A stretch of DNA of 64,000 nt from Perkinsus olseni (lineage: Eukaryota > Perkinsozoa > Perkinsida > Perkinsidae): NCBI GenBank assembly GCA_013115135.1, contig JABANP010000011.1:248001-312000 (forward strand), in the 5' to 3' direction. Positions 1 through 18,229 of the stretch are shown piece after piece. The translations under genes and the position numbers were made by a program. The notes under the pieces were generated by a model. It ran no database searches. It was not told where the DNA came from and worked only from the letters and a program-made list of their open reading frames with translations. The number at the start of each line of letters is the position of its first letter. Position 1 is the stretch's first letter.

Positions 1-3000
1 AATAGCAGATTCTAATAAACTGCCCCTCTCTCCTCCAAGAAGCCCCACCTCAGGCGACATGCTGATGATGCCCATGGCACCATAGAACCAATCGTCGCTC
101 TCGCCACTAGCCGTGTACCTGACGACGACCAGTGCAAGAGCATGATGGCTTTTCTAATCCTAGTGCCTGAACGCTACAGGTGACGTGCAACGCGTCCAGT
201 TTCATAGACTTCCCTAGACTGATCCCTTCTTCAATCAATATACCCTTTTGCAAGTCTGACTAGGATGTTAGGTTCGATCTCTCAACCTCTCACACAAATC
301 ATAAGACACTTCAAATTCTATTGACAGCCCCTGACCGATGTTAGTAAGGTAGTTAGCCTATCGCAGAGAGAGGTATCAGGGCAGTCGCTGCAGAGCACTG
401 CCGCTGTGTAGCCATGAACACTCTAGCGACCGGGACGCTACATGATGGTTCGAAGTCTGTCTCACCCTAAGAGTTTATGGGCTGGACCATAGCGGTCGAA
501 GCCGAAGATCTCAGCCAGCTCTTTGAAGACAGCTTCATCGTCTGTCGGGAGGGTGGGCTTATCCTGACATGGCGAGTTGCTATCATTATGCCACGCGAAG
601 GCCACGATGCATGCTATCATGTCGGAAAGATACTCGTATACATTACAGCAGCATGATGTCGGAAAGATACTCGTATACATTACAGCAGCATGATGTCGGA
701 AAGATACTCGTATACATTACAGCAGCATGATGTCGGAAAGATACTCGTATACATTACAGCAGCATGATGTCGGAAAGATACTCGTATACATTACAGCAGC
801 ATGATGTCGGAAAGATACTCGTATACATTACAGCAGCATGATGTCGGAAAGATACTCGTATACATTACAGCAGCATGATGTTGGAAAGTTTTTTCCTACA
901 TATACACACCTGGTAAGCCCAAAGCAGAAGTTAGATTGTAACGAAGGCTCCATCAGCTCTACTGGGACTCACCGTGTTTGCATGGTTGAAGGGATAGGTG
1001 AGCATCGTGCCGTAGGAATGGAAATTGAGGGCTATCTTAAAGTCCCTCTCCTCCACCATCCTCTTCAATGCTTGGGTCTCCGGTTCACTGAATGGCCCCT
1101 CTCCAGCGTACCTGCCCTCATGCCAATACCGGCGGGCTCCCTCCTTACACAGGCTACTCCTCACTGCACTTGGGGTACTGCCCGGACCACTTGTACCCGA
1201 AGTTACGATTCAAGTCCACTCCACTCTTAACCTAAACAAGCCAAGATACCCGATACATCTCACCACATACTGCCATTCACGACCACTCCACGATATGGCA
1301 CCGCTAGGCGCTACACATGATGGTGACGATGCCGAGTGATAGAGGGAATACGGTATGAAGGATGGATAAGTCGTGGAGAGGAGGGCTTACAGGGTTCATA
1401 GGGCAGGTGTCACGACGATTCTTCCGGACATCCCTCATCGTGGGATCTTCCACGACCTTGTACCTGCGTACGAAGTTAGAGCTCGAAAAGCTTATTGAAC
1501 CGATCAATATATCATGATATGAATATCGCAGATCAGACAAGCTGTCGGCCTTTTGATGAGCCACTTCCAAACAGCCCGTGCAAGAAGGGGCCGTGTCCTC
1601 ATACGCGAGAGGGCGGAGGCATCGAGCTCTTCGCCGAGGACGCCATGTCAACCATTCTCGAGAGATCACCAGCGTAACTATTCCATTTCATTCTCGCTGT
1701 TCCCAGCCGGAGCGGAGAACAGCATAGCAAGAATGAGGCCTGGCACAGCCTAAGGCCTCTTCTTCTGAAGACGACTAGTCTGAACCCTCCTCGAGCACCC
1801 CTCCGAACAACGATGTAGATGGAGACTTGATAAATCCTAGTGATAACGGAACCCCGAGGCTCGCCAGCATCGAGACTCCCGAGGACACGTCAGAGAGGGC
1901 CTCGATACTACCGTTGTTACTGGCAAGCCTGGTAAGTGGCAGCACGTGTGTGGAATTCGATCGACGCCCCAGCAAGCCGCCATTCCCGCATAATGCTCAC
2001 CCGTCGGGATTGACTATTGGCACGATCCATATCTCTCTAGTATCCAGTAGATACACAGTCCGCGGGTCTGTGCCCTTCTTGTAGTCCTCACACAGCCTCC
2101 CGATAGCATACAGGCTCACCGCCAATCCACCTGATACCACCAAGCAGTGTAGCCAGGTCTATCTACACTCATACCACACCTCTACCGTCTTATGAGATCA
2201 TTTCTGAAGCCCAGACGAGAACTCCGCGATTGAGTGAGCTACGGGCAGGCACGCGCAGCCCCTCTGCGGGAATCAATTTTCATTCAAGGTGGTCGGAATA
2301 GCCGGATAATTTCACTGATATTCGTTCGGGCGTACCACCCTGCAGTTTGTACGGGCTGCTACCAGGCGCGGCTCTCTGCCACGTAATTAACAAGAATCCT
2401 ACGATGACATAGTGTGGCCTGCCGATGGCTTCCAGTGTAATAGTTGTACATCAGACCTCCTCTCTACACGCCTGTCTACACTGGATGGCCATCACCCCTC
2501 CCATTCTAAAGCAAACACGCTGGCCGACTTCATTTCTAGAGAAGATTGGATTCACCTGCCGCGAGACTCTGAATGACTTCGCCAGAACACATCTTGATCA
2601 CAGTAAGGTTCGCCGCATAAAAATCCACTGAGCGCCGCCCAACCTCAGGTGCTTTGCACATTGTACAGTACAACCCAGAAGCCCCACCACAACCATACTA
2701 CCGGGCTCTCTGCTATGCATCAAGCTCGTCACCATAAGCCTAGGCTTCACTACCCCTACTGGAGTATCCTTCTTAGTGAGAACATAAGCGAAGATCTTCC
2801 TATGCTCCAAGGATTCACCTACAGCCAGTTGCCCCTACCCGAGGAGGAGACTCTGTGAGTACTACCAATCTCCTCCTTTCTCATCAACTCCGGGCATTCT
2901 ATCATAAATTTATCAAGCAACTCCTCAGCCTCAGCAGTATTAGGGTAATGCTGAATCGAGCCTGACCATCGGACAGGGAGTCCCCCAGTGTAGTACCGTA

Positions 3001-3150
3001 ACACCCCCAACTACCACTCCACAGCTTCGACACCCATTCAGGATCCTCTTCACCGTCATCATCAACAGCAGCCACTGGATGGATAGCTAGCAGCGAACAG
3101 CATAGGAGTAGTGAGCATAGGCCGACCATCCTCGAAGGGCACGGCTTCAA
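1..3150 (-). CDS. Secreted zinc carboxypeptidase, peptidase family M14 (3' end beyond window)
   Basis: Removes C-terminal residues from peptides, probably outside the cell or in vesicles. The ATG at 3150 begins a hydrophobic signal peptide (SLLLCCSLLAIHPVAA). Spliced exons then give IGESLEHRKIFAYVL, the zinc motif HSREPGS (near 2715), EIWIVPIVNPDG (near 2020), MRDVRKNRR (near 1420), GVDLNRNFGYKW (near 1200), ALNFHSYG with the third zinc histidine (near 1010), and TASGESDDWFYG followed by SPEVG (60-130), which carries the expected catalytic Glu. All M14 landmarks are therefore present and in order. Introns of 53 and 47 nt after exons 1 and 2 restore the frame exactly. A 37-bp minisatellite lies in an intron at 615-887. 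The stop codon is left of the window. Family assignment is sure; exact exon ends in the middle are not. Confidence 0.88.
256..295 (-). repeat. Candidate family I intron (tRNA T-arm-like core)
   Basis: On the − strand a 40-nt GT...AG interval carries GAGATCGAACC, a variant of the family I core, inside the M14 carboxypeptidase. Frame restoration was not verified here. Confidence 0.45.
615..887. repeat. 37-bp minisatellite, about 7 copies
   Basis: The unit starts catgatgtcggaaagatact and recurs exactly every 37 bp (652, 689, 726, 763, 800, 837), with a degenerate first copy near 615 and a partial last copy at 874. It lies between two coding exons of the M14 carboxypeptidase and is therefore intronic. 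Unit identity is essentially perfect, which suggests recent expansion. The repeats abut with no spacers. Confidence 0.95.
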
Positions 3151-3413
3151 AACAATACGCCCTGCGCTTTACTGTAGTATATGATGCCTTCACTTTCACG
3201 GTGTTGAGTACCACAAAATACGCGAATCGTCGACATTTGTCTCGGCACTACGCTCGTAGTTGGCTATACTGTATGTCCCTTCTCTGACTAAGGTAACTCG
3301 ACAGTATCATACAGTATAACAAAGCAATGGTCCGAGGCCTGTCCCGCTGCTAGACGGGAGCCCCGGAGTGTTCGAAGATTCTCATACTCAAATGTATCAT
3401 CATCATCCATGCT

Positions 3414-4365
3414 CTACATAGGATCGACCTTCATCATACCGATCGAGGTCTCTGGTATCTTGGTAGGGGGTCCCTCCAGGCCACCCTTATCGTAGGGACC
3501 GTACACAATACCCTTCATATTACTGAACAACAGCAGCAGCAGCATGCCTGACATCAGCCAAACGCCCAATACTACTCGAATGCTATCATAGCCTCCCTAG
3601 ATTTATAGGCCTCGGTCTTCACTAAGAAGGTTGGTAGCATCTCCCAGCGGTACATGAAAGGTGTTGCCTGACAGGAGATTGATACCCTCACCAGCACCAG
3701 GGGTGCTCTACCTTGTAAAGGAAGACAGCACTGACCCCACCATAGATGAACATCCTAGCAGTGCGCAGATTGATAAACTGCTCGATGCTACCGATGAAAC
3801 CCATTGTTGGATCAACACTCACTAAGCGTAGATGCGCTCTCCACATGGAAGATAATTAAGGAACTTCAAGATTGAGCAAGAGAGCAAGATAGACATGAAA
3901 TCGTACAACAATTCTCAAGCAAACATGGTGTGGTAGGCGGCAGTCCTACGACCGCTAGTGTTGGGAAGCAGCGTGAGAGCCGTCCCTCCTTGAAGCAGCG
4001 CCAACGGTAGTGCCGCCGCCCGGCTAGGGTACTCATGCGTACATACTGGGATCCTTCTACAGTGGGCCAACTCACTCGATACCGCATAGGGCTGGTGAAG
4101 AAGACAAGTAGTAGCCGGTGATACAAGGTGGCAGACTCAACCTTCAGCCAGGCCTTAGCAAGCTTAGTCGAGTGTATCGCTGCCTTGAGGACATCAGTGT
4201 GGGGGGCTGATCCCTGCATCTTCTCACCGTCTAGAAGATACTGATGAGCCTCGTCCAGCTGAACAGCACTGCTGAGTCGACAAGAGCAGAGGGTAGACCT
4301 ACATGGCGGAAGGCCTCATCAACAGCGAGGGCTCGGCCGTAGATGTTGATGTGGGCTATGATCCA
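3414..4365 (-). CDS. Hypothetical membrane protein
   Basis: Not recognised. Exons on the − strand read WIIAHINIYGRALAVDEAF, then LDEAHQYLLDGEKMQGSAP, a helical stretch ending LVFFTSPMRYR, then FINLRTARMFIYGGVSAVFL and SGMLLLLLFSNMKGIVYG, ending IGMMKVDPM-stop at 3414. At least two hydrophobic segments are near the C-terminus, so it is probably a membrane or organelle-membrane protein. Introns of about 31 and 44 nt are implied. An intron near 3865-3895 holds the CTTGC-repeat core (family III). The N-terminal exon boundary is uncertain. Confidence 0.5.
3865..3895 (-). repeat. Family III intron core (CTTGC repeats)
   Basis: The − strand reads CTATCTTGCTCTCTTGCTCA, matching the cores in the introns at 8844-8896 and 12465-12522. 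Intron ends were not resolved here. Confidence 0.4.
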
Positions 4366-4722
4366 CTGAGAGGAGGGGCAGTATGACGATGATGACCCTT
4401 ATGCACTCACATCTATGATGCCTACGACGCTGAAGCCAGCCTGCTGGACAACTGCGGGATGGAGTGTGTCGTGGTGGAGGGGCAGCAGTAACATTCACCC
4501 CAGCAGCGTCACTACGTGTATTGATACTTGGCAACCCGAGAATTGATAGCGTAGGAGACAGATGATGGGGTTGAACAGTGGTCTCATAAATGTGAAACAG
4601 AATAATAACAGCAGTAGCAGCAGCAGCACTGTGGTTGTGATGAGTGCGCAGTACTACTATTACCACTATAATAGTAATGATGATGACTGTGAATCAATAT
4701 TGCATCAGTAGCAGGGGTAATA
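4366..4722. other. Intergenic/unassigned stretch left of the duplicated unit
   Basis: Open frames exist but none gives a convincing protein. The stretch contains short GCA/CAG and TGA runs (about 4610-4690). The end of the HMG-box gene lies just to its right. Confidence 0.5.
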
Positions 4723-4768
4723 GCGGTGAGTTGGGCATCCTACTGGTCTCGATGGATGATTGCCCAGG

Positions 4769-6186
4769 CTATGAATTATCAGCATTCTTATCAGACGTTA
4801 CGCTCTCCACAATCTCCGTCACCTCAGCGATATCGGGGGACTGTACTGGCGACTCCTTCACGGCTGCTGCTGCTGCCTACCAAGACAGGCCAATAACCCC
4901 CATCCCTCGATACCAGTGTCCCCCCCCCTCACTTTCCCCGGGCTGGATCGTGGAGTGGTTGACCTCTTCTTCGCCGATCTTGCCGAAGATGGCGAGGCCT
5001 CGCCGCCCCTGCACAACCCAATGACGCTCTCAGCCCGGCAGCAATCCTACTTATGCGGCTGCTGCCTTTTCCTCTTGGTCGCGGAAGTTGACTTGGTCGT
5101 TTTGGTGGATGCCGGGGTCTCCCCCCTCATGATGGCCATACCCTCCGGTGTGGCCTCCCACTTCAAGCGCTCCCTGAAGAAGACAGCCCTGAGAAGGGGC
5201 AGTTGGCGGTGGTGCATCAGACCTGTCGGCTTCATCTTTCCACTGTTGCTTCTCCTCAGGGGCGATCAGCTTCCACTTCCTGGCTACTTCCCGAGACCCC
5301 TCATCCCAAGGCATGCTGGGGAAGTCTTCCTTGATCTTGGCCCATTCAACTGACAGTATGATGGTATCATCCGTCACGACCACCAATCCTTTCATCAGAA
5401 ACACCCAAGAGGGCACGGCTCGGGCGGAGGTGTCCAGCAGAGTGAGACGCCAGTCCAGCGCTGTTGCCGGCTCAGTTGGACTAGAAGCCCATGTGCTACC
5501 AATGATGAGCTCGGATTAGCGATGATTTCAGTTAGCTCGAATGCTGCTTCCGCAACGAGCGAAAGACACCGACCCAACCACTTTACAACTCTGATGCGTG
5601 AATCTAACGCCAGTCAACCCGCCGCCTCCACCCTCATTCACCTTTCTGGAACATAGCCCAGGCCGAGAAGGCCGGCTTCTTAGGGGTGCTACTTCCCTTC
5701 TTCCCATGTGCAGGAGTTACACTGCCGTGCTGCTGCTTGGCCGCAGGTGTGGATCGACGACGCTACACAAGGGAACATCCTCAAGCCTGAGAGACCTCAT
5801 GATGACGATCATCCTTACCTTCTTCGGTGGTGCTCTCGAGGAGGATCTCTCGGACCCCGGGGAATCAGCAACGAAAGGGACGACAGTCGGGGTCGCAGCG
5901 GTGGCATCAGCGGCGACGGTTGAAGAGGAAGCACTCGAAGGCGCAGCTGCATGAGGATGCTTTCGAGTCTTCCCACGACCCTTCTTCGACTTCCCACCAG
6001 CAGACCCTATACAACAAGACAGTAAGCTCGGCTGTCATGGGGCCGATAATGATCGTCACTGCGCCACGAAATTACTCCACCCCATCCACCCTCACCCGTC
6101 GCCGTTGATGAGCCAGCCTTGGTAGATCGCTGTGGCGGTGGGGCCGGTGGTGGATACCTGATAGACAGCTCGGTGTGTGCAGCCAT
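4769..6186 (-). CDS. HMG-box nuclear protein (copy 1)
   Basis: An architectural DNA-binding protein, presumably nuclear. Start MAAHTELS at 6186, followed by Lys/Ser/Ala/Pro-rich segments (GKSKKGRGKTRKHP, SERSSSRAPPKK). One HMG box is assembled over three exons: KKPAFSAWAMFQKVEWAK, DFPSMPWDEGSREVARKWK, and KQQWKDEADRAVFFRERLKW. A basic tail (KRKRQQPHK, SAKKRSTTPRSS) and an acidic end (EVTEIVESVTSDKNADNS) finish at the stop at 4769. Introns of 89, 56, 292, 34, 42 and about 50 nt restore the frame; the 89-nt one carries the family IV core. Copy 1 keeps the frame in the tail better than copy 2. The 292-nt intron is 126 bp longer than in copy 2. Confidence 0.78.
6007..6095 (-). repeat. Family IV intron (AATTTCGTGGCGC core)
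   Basis: An 89-nt GT...AG intron of the HMG-box gene; splicing joins ACG-G to GG-TCT in frame. It contains AGTAATTTCGTGGCGCAGTG (core 6054-6076). Nearly the same 22-nt core sits in the astacin intron at 61951-62004. The copy 2 counterpart lies near 25815. Confidence 0.7.
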
Positions 6187-6480
6187 TGCGGATGACACGA
6201 TGATGATGATATCACATTCGGAATAGATGTAGCCTGGTGATGTCCCTGAGCCGGGGCATCAAGGCTGGCATCACCTCATCCGTCAACTGCATCTTCACCT
6301 ACCACACAACAACACCCTACCACCACCACCGATGATGTAGGGGAGGAGGTGCTCACCTTAAACGCAAGGGAGTTGGGGTCATCCGCCCGTCCATCGTTAC
6401 ACCTCCGACGTCTTTGAGAGTGTCCTCCAGCACTGAGACGTCGTTGTGATAATAACCAGCACCACCCATCAGCACTGCTA

Positions 6481-7141
6481 CTACCATAACGCTGTCTTGC
6501 AGTACTGGTAGAAGGGGAGATCGTCCTTTAGAAGGAGGTCCTTCGAACGCCATGTATCAGGCAAACCGTAGATGATGAATAACACCAGTATGGCGCTGAC
6601 GAGGATGAGGATAATTCTATCAAATAATCTTCGCTCCGCCTGCTTTTACCTATCGTGTATTTCGGGCTTCCACCAGCGTAGTATCTTCCCCGAGGCTGCT
6701 CCTCTCATCGATGGTAGCTCAGCAGCCAAGCCAACCAAACGCTTCACTCGGGCCTCAAACGCATCACGAGGATTCTCTGGCGACTGACACGATCACATCA
6801 CAGTGGACAACGATGAACCCGGCCGCCTCACCTGCTGGGCCTTCTTTGTCTTCCCTGTGGGGCCACGACCAGGCGAGCCACCATAGCATAAATATTGCCG
6901 TAGTGCAAGTAGCATCTACCACAACATCATCCCTAGGGACACCAACACTCCCCTACACCCCTACCTGGAGGCGAATGACCTCATCCTTGGGCGTGTCACC
7001 ATTGACCGTCACCAGAGCAAAAGGGGATTTCACGTTCAACTCGTGCGGCAGATCATCAAACGTCATGTGCATCATCCTGCAGATGGATGGTGGGAGATGG
7101 CTGATGACGACCTGTAGGTTACTGATTCTGTATGAGGCCAT
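6481..7141 (-). CDS. Small membrane protein, hypothetical (copy 1)
   Basis: Not recognised. Probable start MASYRISNLQVV at 7141, then exons giving MTFDDLPHELNVKSPFALV, GSPGRGPTGKTKKAQQ, DAFEARVKRLVGLAAELPS, KILRWWKPEIHD, and a transmembrane segment (ILILVSAILVLFIIYGLP), ending KTALW-stop at 6481. A single strong C-terminal hydrophobic helix suggests a tail-anchored or single-pass protein. The start codon overlaps the last codons of the upstream unknown gene on the same strand, so a shared transcript or a misplaced boundary is possible. A 33-nt intron with the family II motif precedes the membrane exon. Confidence 0.5.
6617..6649 (-). repeat. Candidate family II intron (GCGGAGCGAAG)
   Basis: A 33-nt GT...AG interval with the exact 11-mer at 6629-6639 on the − strand, directly before the membrane-helix exon. 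In copy 2 the motif has lost one base (near 26395). Confidence 0.5.
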
Positions 7142-10100
7142 TGGGCAACTCCGTCTCCTCCCTCACAGCCGGTCCCTCGGACACCATTACTTCATACGCC
7201 AGGTGGGTGAGATACCTATCAAGACGAGAACGTCCATCAATCCTAGCGGAGCGAAGCACTTACATGTATCCAAAATCGAGAAGATCCTGTGGCTTGAGGG
7301 GAGGGAGCTCCTTCAATGCCTGTGCATTCCCCAGCCTTCTGGCCTTCTGAACCCTCGGCTCCTCGACCTTCACATCATCGAGGAAGGTGTTGGCCCACAT
7401 CTTATTGGCCGTTGGCGGCACGAAGGATGCCAGAACAGCTTCTTCGGCGCCATCTGGAGCACAGGAGGCGGCAATCGTCCAGAGGGAGACTAGGCGAGAC
7501 CTACCTTTCGCATGAGCAGCCTTCTCCATCATACCCCATGCTGCATCAGCGTCCCACTGGACGTCCGGCTCGGTCAGAGGCTCATTCAAGGCCTTGGCGA
7601 TCATCTCCTGACAACAGACCATCTTCCGAAGGCAGGCCGCCATGGGCATTGGCCTCGAGGAGTGGTAACCCCTATCAGAACCGCGTCCGCCGCAATCCCA
7701 CACGATAGAGATGAGGGACAGCGTGGCCTCTCACCTTATCAGACTCGTCCTCCTCATCCTCATCCTCGGCCGACTTCAACGCAGGACCCTTATCCTCGGA
7801 GGTGAAGGATTCACCCAAGAGGCGGCGCCTCTTGTCACCGGAGATACCGAGCATGCCTAGGACTTGATCGAGGGTCCACGGTGTGACACCCTTCCATCTT
7901 ATGAACGACTTGGACGCCTCAACTCTGGCTGGGTGGCACCACTTCGCCTCGACTGTCGGCTCAGCCATCAACCTCTTCTGCTTGGCCTCTTGATTGCGCT
8001 CGTAAGTCTGCTTGTTAGTTAGACCATCAGCGAGCTTCCTACCCAGAGGTCCCCGGTTCAATCCCAACACCCGACATCCCCAAAACTCACTCTAAGATGG
8101 CCGCCACTGTACTCCGTTCCTTCGCTGTGTTCATCCCGAACTTCAATGTCCTCAGCAGGACCTCCAAGATAGAGGCCGATGGGGGCTCCTCCATCCCACC
8201 CAACTGGTACCTGCTACCATAACTCCTGGCCAATCAAAAGCCAGCGACACTTACAAAGTGTTGATTCTATTCACGATCGACCGGACGTAGTTACCATCAG
8301 TCGAAGGGACAAGGTCTCCCAAGCTACCCGTGAGGGAAGCATACCTGAGGATCGTCAGGCGGTAGTGAGAGAGGTATCACCAGGATCTGATCTCCTTACA
8401 TATTGTACTGCTGCATTTTCTCATTAGTACACAGGAGTTGGGTCCGTAGTAGGTTATGGCTCTGCAGTAACCGTATATGGTTCACTGAGGCCTGAGCGGC
8501 AGCAACGTTATCATGATACCAAAAATCCCCCACCTACCTGATAGGCCTTCCTCTGATCATCCGAGACGAAGGCAAAGCCAGCGTTGATGAACATATCCCG
8601 AGTAATGTACTCAGCAGTAGCAGCAGCGGCAGCCGTCGACGGATGATGCTTATCATGAGCCGCTTGCTGCTGCTGCTCAGCTACAAGGAAGGGACTGTCC
8701 ATCCACTCTACCTCATCAAGGACCAACTTACATTCGCTGCCGGAGGCGACTGCGGTGGTAGCAGCCTCGCCCTTGGAGGCAAGTCGAGACTTCAACTCAT
8801 CCAAGTAGACCGTCAAAACTCTACGAAGGTCGGATAGTTTAACCTACCACAGAATTTAAGAAATAGCAAGATTGCAAGATTGACGTCAAGACCCACCTTG
8901 TCTTGCAGCTCAGTGACCACACATTTGGATCGTAGCATGAGTAACCAGTGGTCCACCGAGGGGGGGTTGAGGCGTTCTAGATGCTTCTCGAGGATGGCCA
9001 TACCTGCAACATCAACCACCCTCACGCCCTATCAAAACTTGTCTTTACGCAGGGACAGTAGGGCAATGGTACTGGCAGCGACTAACGAGATGAGTGGTAC
9101 CAAAGGCTACTCCTATGGACTGCATACGACGGAGAGAGCCCAAGCAGCACTGCCGCGGCCTCATCATACAGTGGTCCAAATTAACTTTGAGTATCGCCTA
9201 GAAATTTATTAACGCTTCATCAGTTGAAGTGCAACTACGAGGGTTCGATCCTGATCTTCTAGGACAGTATACCCAAGAATGACATATACTGTCAGAAAAC
9301 TGTGACCGTGTCACGCCTCTGCAACCATCATGCATATCCCAAATTAATTCGGAGCACTGTACTACGAGATGCTGCTACCACAAGTCCAACCTTCCCCCGA
9401 CCAACTCTAATGAGCCCACCTTCAAAGTGATCCCCAAGCTCTCTCTCCTCGGAGGCTTCCATCGCCCCTAACATGCGCATCATCACTCCATGAGGGAGGG
9501 TTTTGGCACTCACCAGGTTCCCCAGCCCCTATGCGTGTGGTGGGAGGCAGTACCAGCAGGCCATCATCCTCACCACCACTACCATGATGATGACCAGTGC
9601 TGTCCTCCTGTTTAATCATACTGCCCGACTCCAGCCATCGTATAATGGCCTCCAACTCACGCTCATCTAACCAGGCAACAGGGCGAGGTCAGAGGCATCA
9701 CTCAACCCCAGCCCAACGCCTTACTGTAACTCCGCCTCTCCTCCTCACCCTTCACATCATTAGCCCCGCGCGGCTGCTGACTGCCTCCCTCCTTACCTAA
9801 GTGGCGGACTGAGTGAAAACCTGGATGAAGTAAAGAGGAACTCCCTACCATTATTGATGCTGAACTTCGCGAACGTCGTCCGAAGACCAGTCTTCCTCAG
9901 TACTGGATCGAGCACGGCTGGAGGTACACCAATGCTCAGGACTGTGTCCACGAAGGCCTGCAAAGAGCGGTACGTGTGCACGCGTGCCCAACGGTATCTC
10001 ACCTTCACCATGTCCTTGGCTACATCAGTATCTGCGGTCCAGAGGAGGGCTCGCTGCTGATTCTTCCACTCTTGCCATAGCGATCGGACACGGCCAAGAC

Positions 10101-10533
10101 AGAAGAGGACGTTGGGACACTGAGGAACCCGTATTTGCCCATAGTCGACCTAAGATACTTCCAGCGGCTGTAGCCTACCTCTATCGTGTTAGAGTCCCCT
10201 TTTCCGTCATCTTTCGACCTGCCAAACACTTTACTGCAGATCAATTCCGCAGGGAGAACTCACTTGGGCTTCTTCCCTCGCCCAGTAGCGGCGGCTACCC
10301 TCTCTTGCTCCACTCGCAATTCCTCAATGCGCTCCAAGAAGTAAGTGTTATCAGAATCAGGGTCCATCATAGTAGCTAAGACCGATCCTTGCTTCTCACC
10401 CAGTACCACACCCTCCCCTACTCGTCACTGTATGGAGGCCTCTCTTGATCCGAAGTATCCTGAGCAGTTCCTTATCATCCCTCGGAGTCCACCAAAGGCG
10501 GCAGCCAGTGGTCTGAGTCGTCTTGCGAGGCAT
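7119..10533 (-). CDS. Long unknown protein, possibly the C-terminal part of the CHD gene (copy 1)
   Basis: No family recognised. Exons from the right read CRLWWTPRDDKELLRILRI (a Myb/SANT-like start), FLERIEELRVEQERVAAATG, FCLGRVRSLWQEWKNQQRAL, FVDTVLSIGVPPAVLDPVLR, LEAIIRWLESGSMIKQED, LPHGVMMRMLGAMEAS, LERLNPPSVDHWLLMLRSKC, VKLSDLRRVLTVYLDELKSR, LEVLLRTLKFGMNTAKERS, ILEKLADGLTNKQTYERN, an acidic stretch (DEDEEDESDK) and KPQDLLDFGYMYLTHLAYEV before a stop at 7119. It is helical, with Gln-, Ala- and acidic runs. Frame-proven short introns at 8039-8090, 8844-8896 and 7216-7263 belong to three intron families. It follows the CHD gene on the same strand with no clear gap and could be its continuation. 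Confidence 0.5.
7216..7263 (-). repeat. Family II intron, inverted motif
   Basis: A 48-nt intron; splicing joins AT-G in DFGYM-YLTH in frame. The motif GCGGAGCGAAG is on the + strand (7246-7256), opposite to the gene. Copy 2 motif: 27017-27027. Confidence 0.65.
8039..8090 (-). repeat. Family I intron (T-arm-like core)
   Basis: A 52-nt intron GTGAGTTTTGG...GGGTAG holding GGGATTGAACCGGGGACCTC. Removing it joins ATC-TTA-GA to G-AAG-CTC (ILEKLAD) in frame; its length is not divisible by three, so splicing is required. Copy 2 core: 27847-27857. Confidence 0.8.
8844..8896 (-). repeat. Family III intron (CTTGC repeats)
   Basis: A 53-nt intron containing AATCTTGCAATCTTGCTATT. Splicing joins LQDK to VKLSDLRR in frame. 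A closely similar core occurs in the intron at 12465-12522. Confidence 0.7.
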
Positions 10534-10897
10534 CGCCTGACCACATCACCATACCCGCCGCCGCCGCCGTCGCCGTCCTCTCCCCTACCGCCTTACCCGG
10601 ATCACCCAGGTCGGCATACTCACATCCCCCCTGGGGGGCGGCAGATGCTCAAGTCGAGATTCTGGCAGGGTCTCAGCAGGGCGATCTACCCCCAACCATT
10701 CCACCTATCATCAATACCACTCATCGCCCGAATCACATCACCGCTACCCTCACCCTCCACTGGACCCCCTCCTCGCCCTCCCCTTCTATTCTCCTCTTCA
10801 ATCTACATATACTATGCTCCTCGGCAGCACCATCATCGCCTCCCTCTCCGAGCTTGACCCTAGCACGCTGACCCAGCCTCCAGTCTGAGGTCAGCTC

Positions 10898-18229
<7,332 letters not shown>

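Noticed and set aside
615..887. CRISPR array
   Set aside because: The 37-bp units abut directly with no spacers and lie in an intron of a eukaryotic gene; this is a minisatellite.
6711..7493. A 260-codon + strand frame as a gene
   Set aside because: It is antisense to better-supported − strand exons, breaks in copy 2, and has no domain-like sequence.
10345..10857. A 170-codon + strand frame as a gene
   Set aside because: Pro/Ser/His-rich antisense sequence that loses its frame in copy 2; the − strand holds the SANT-like exon.
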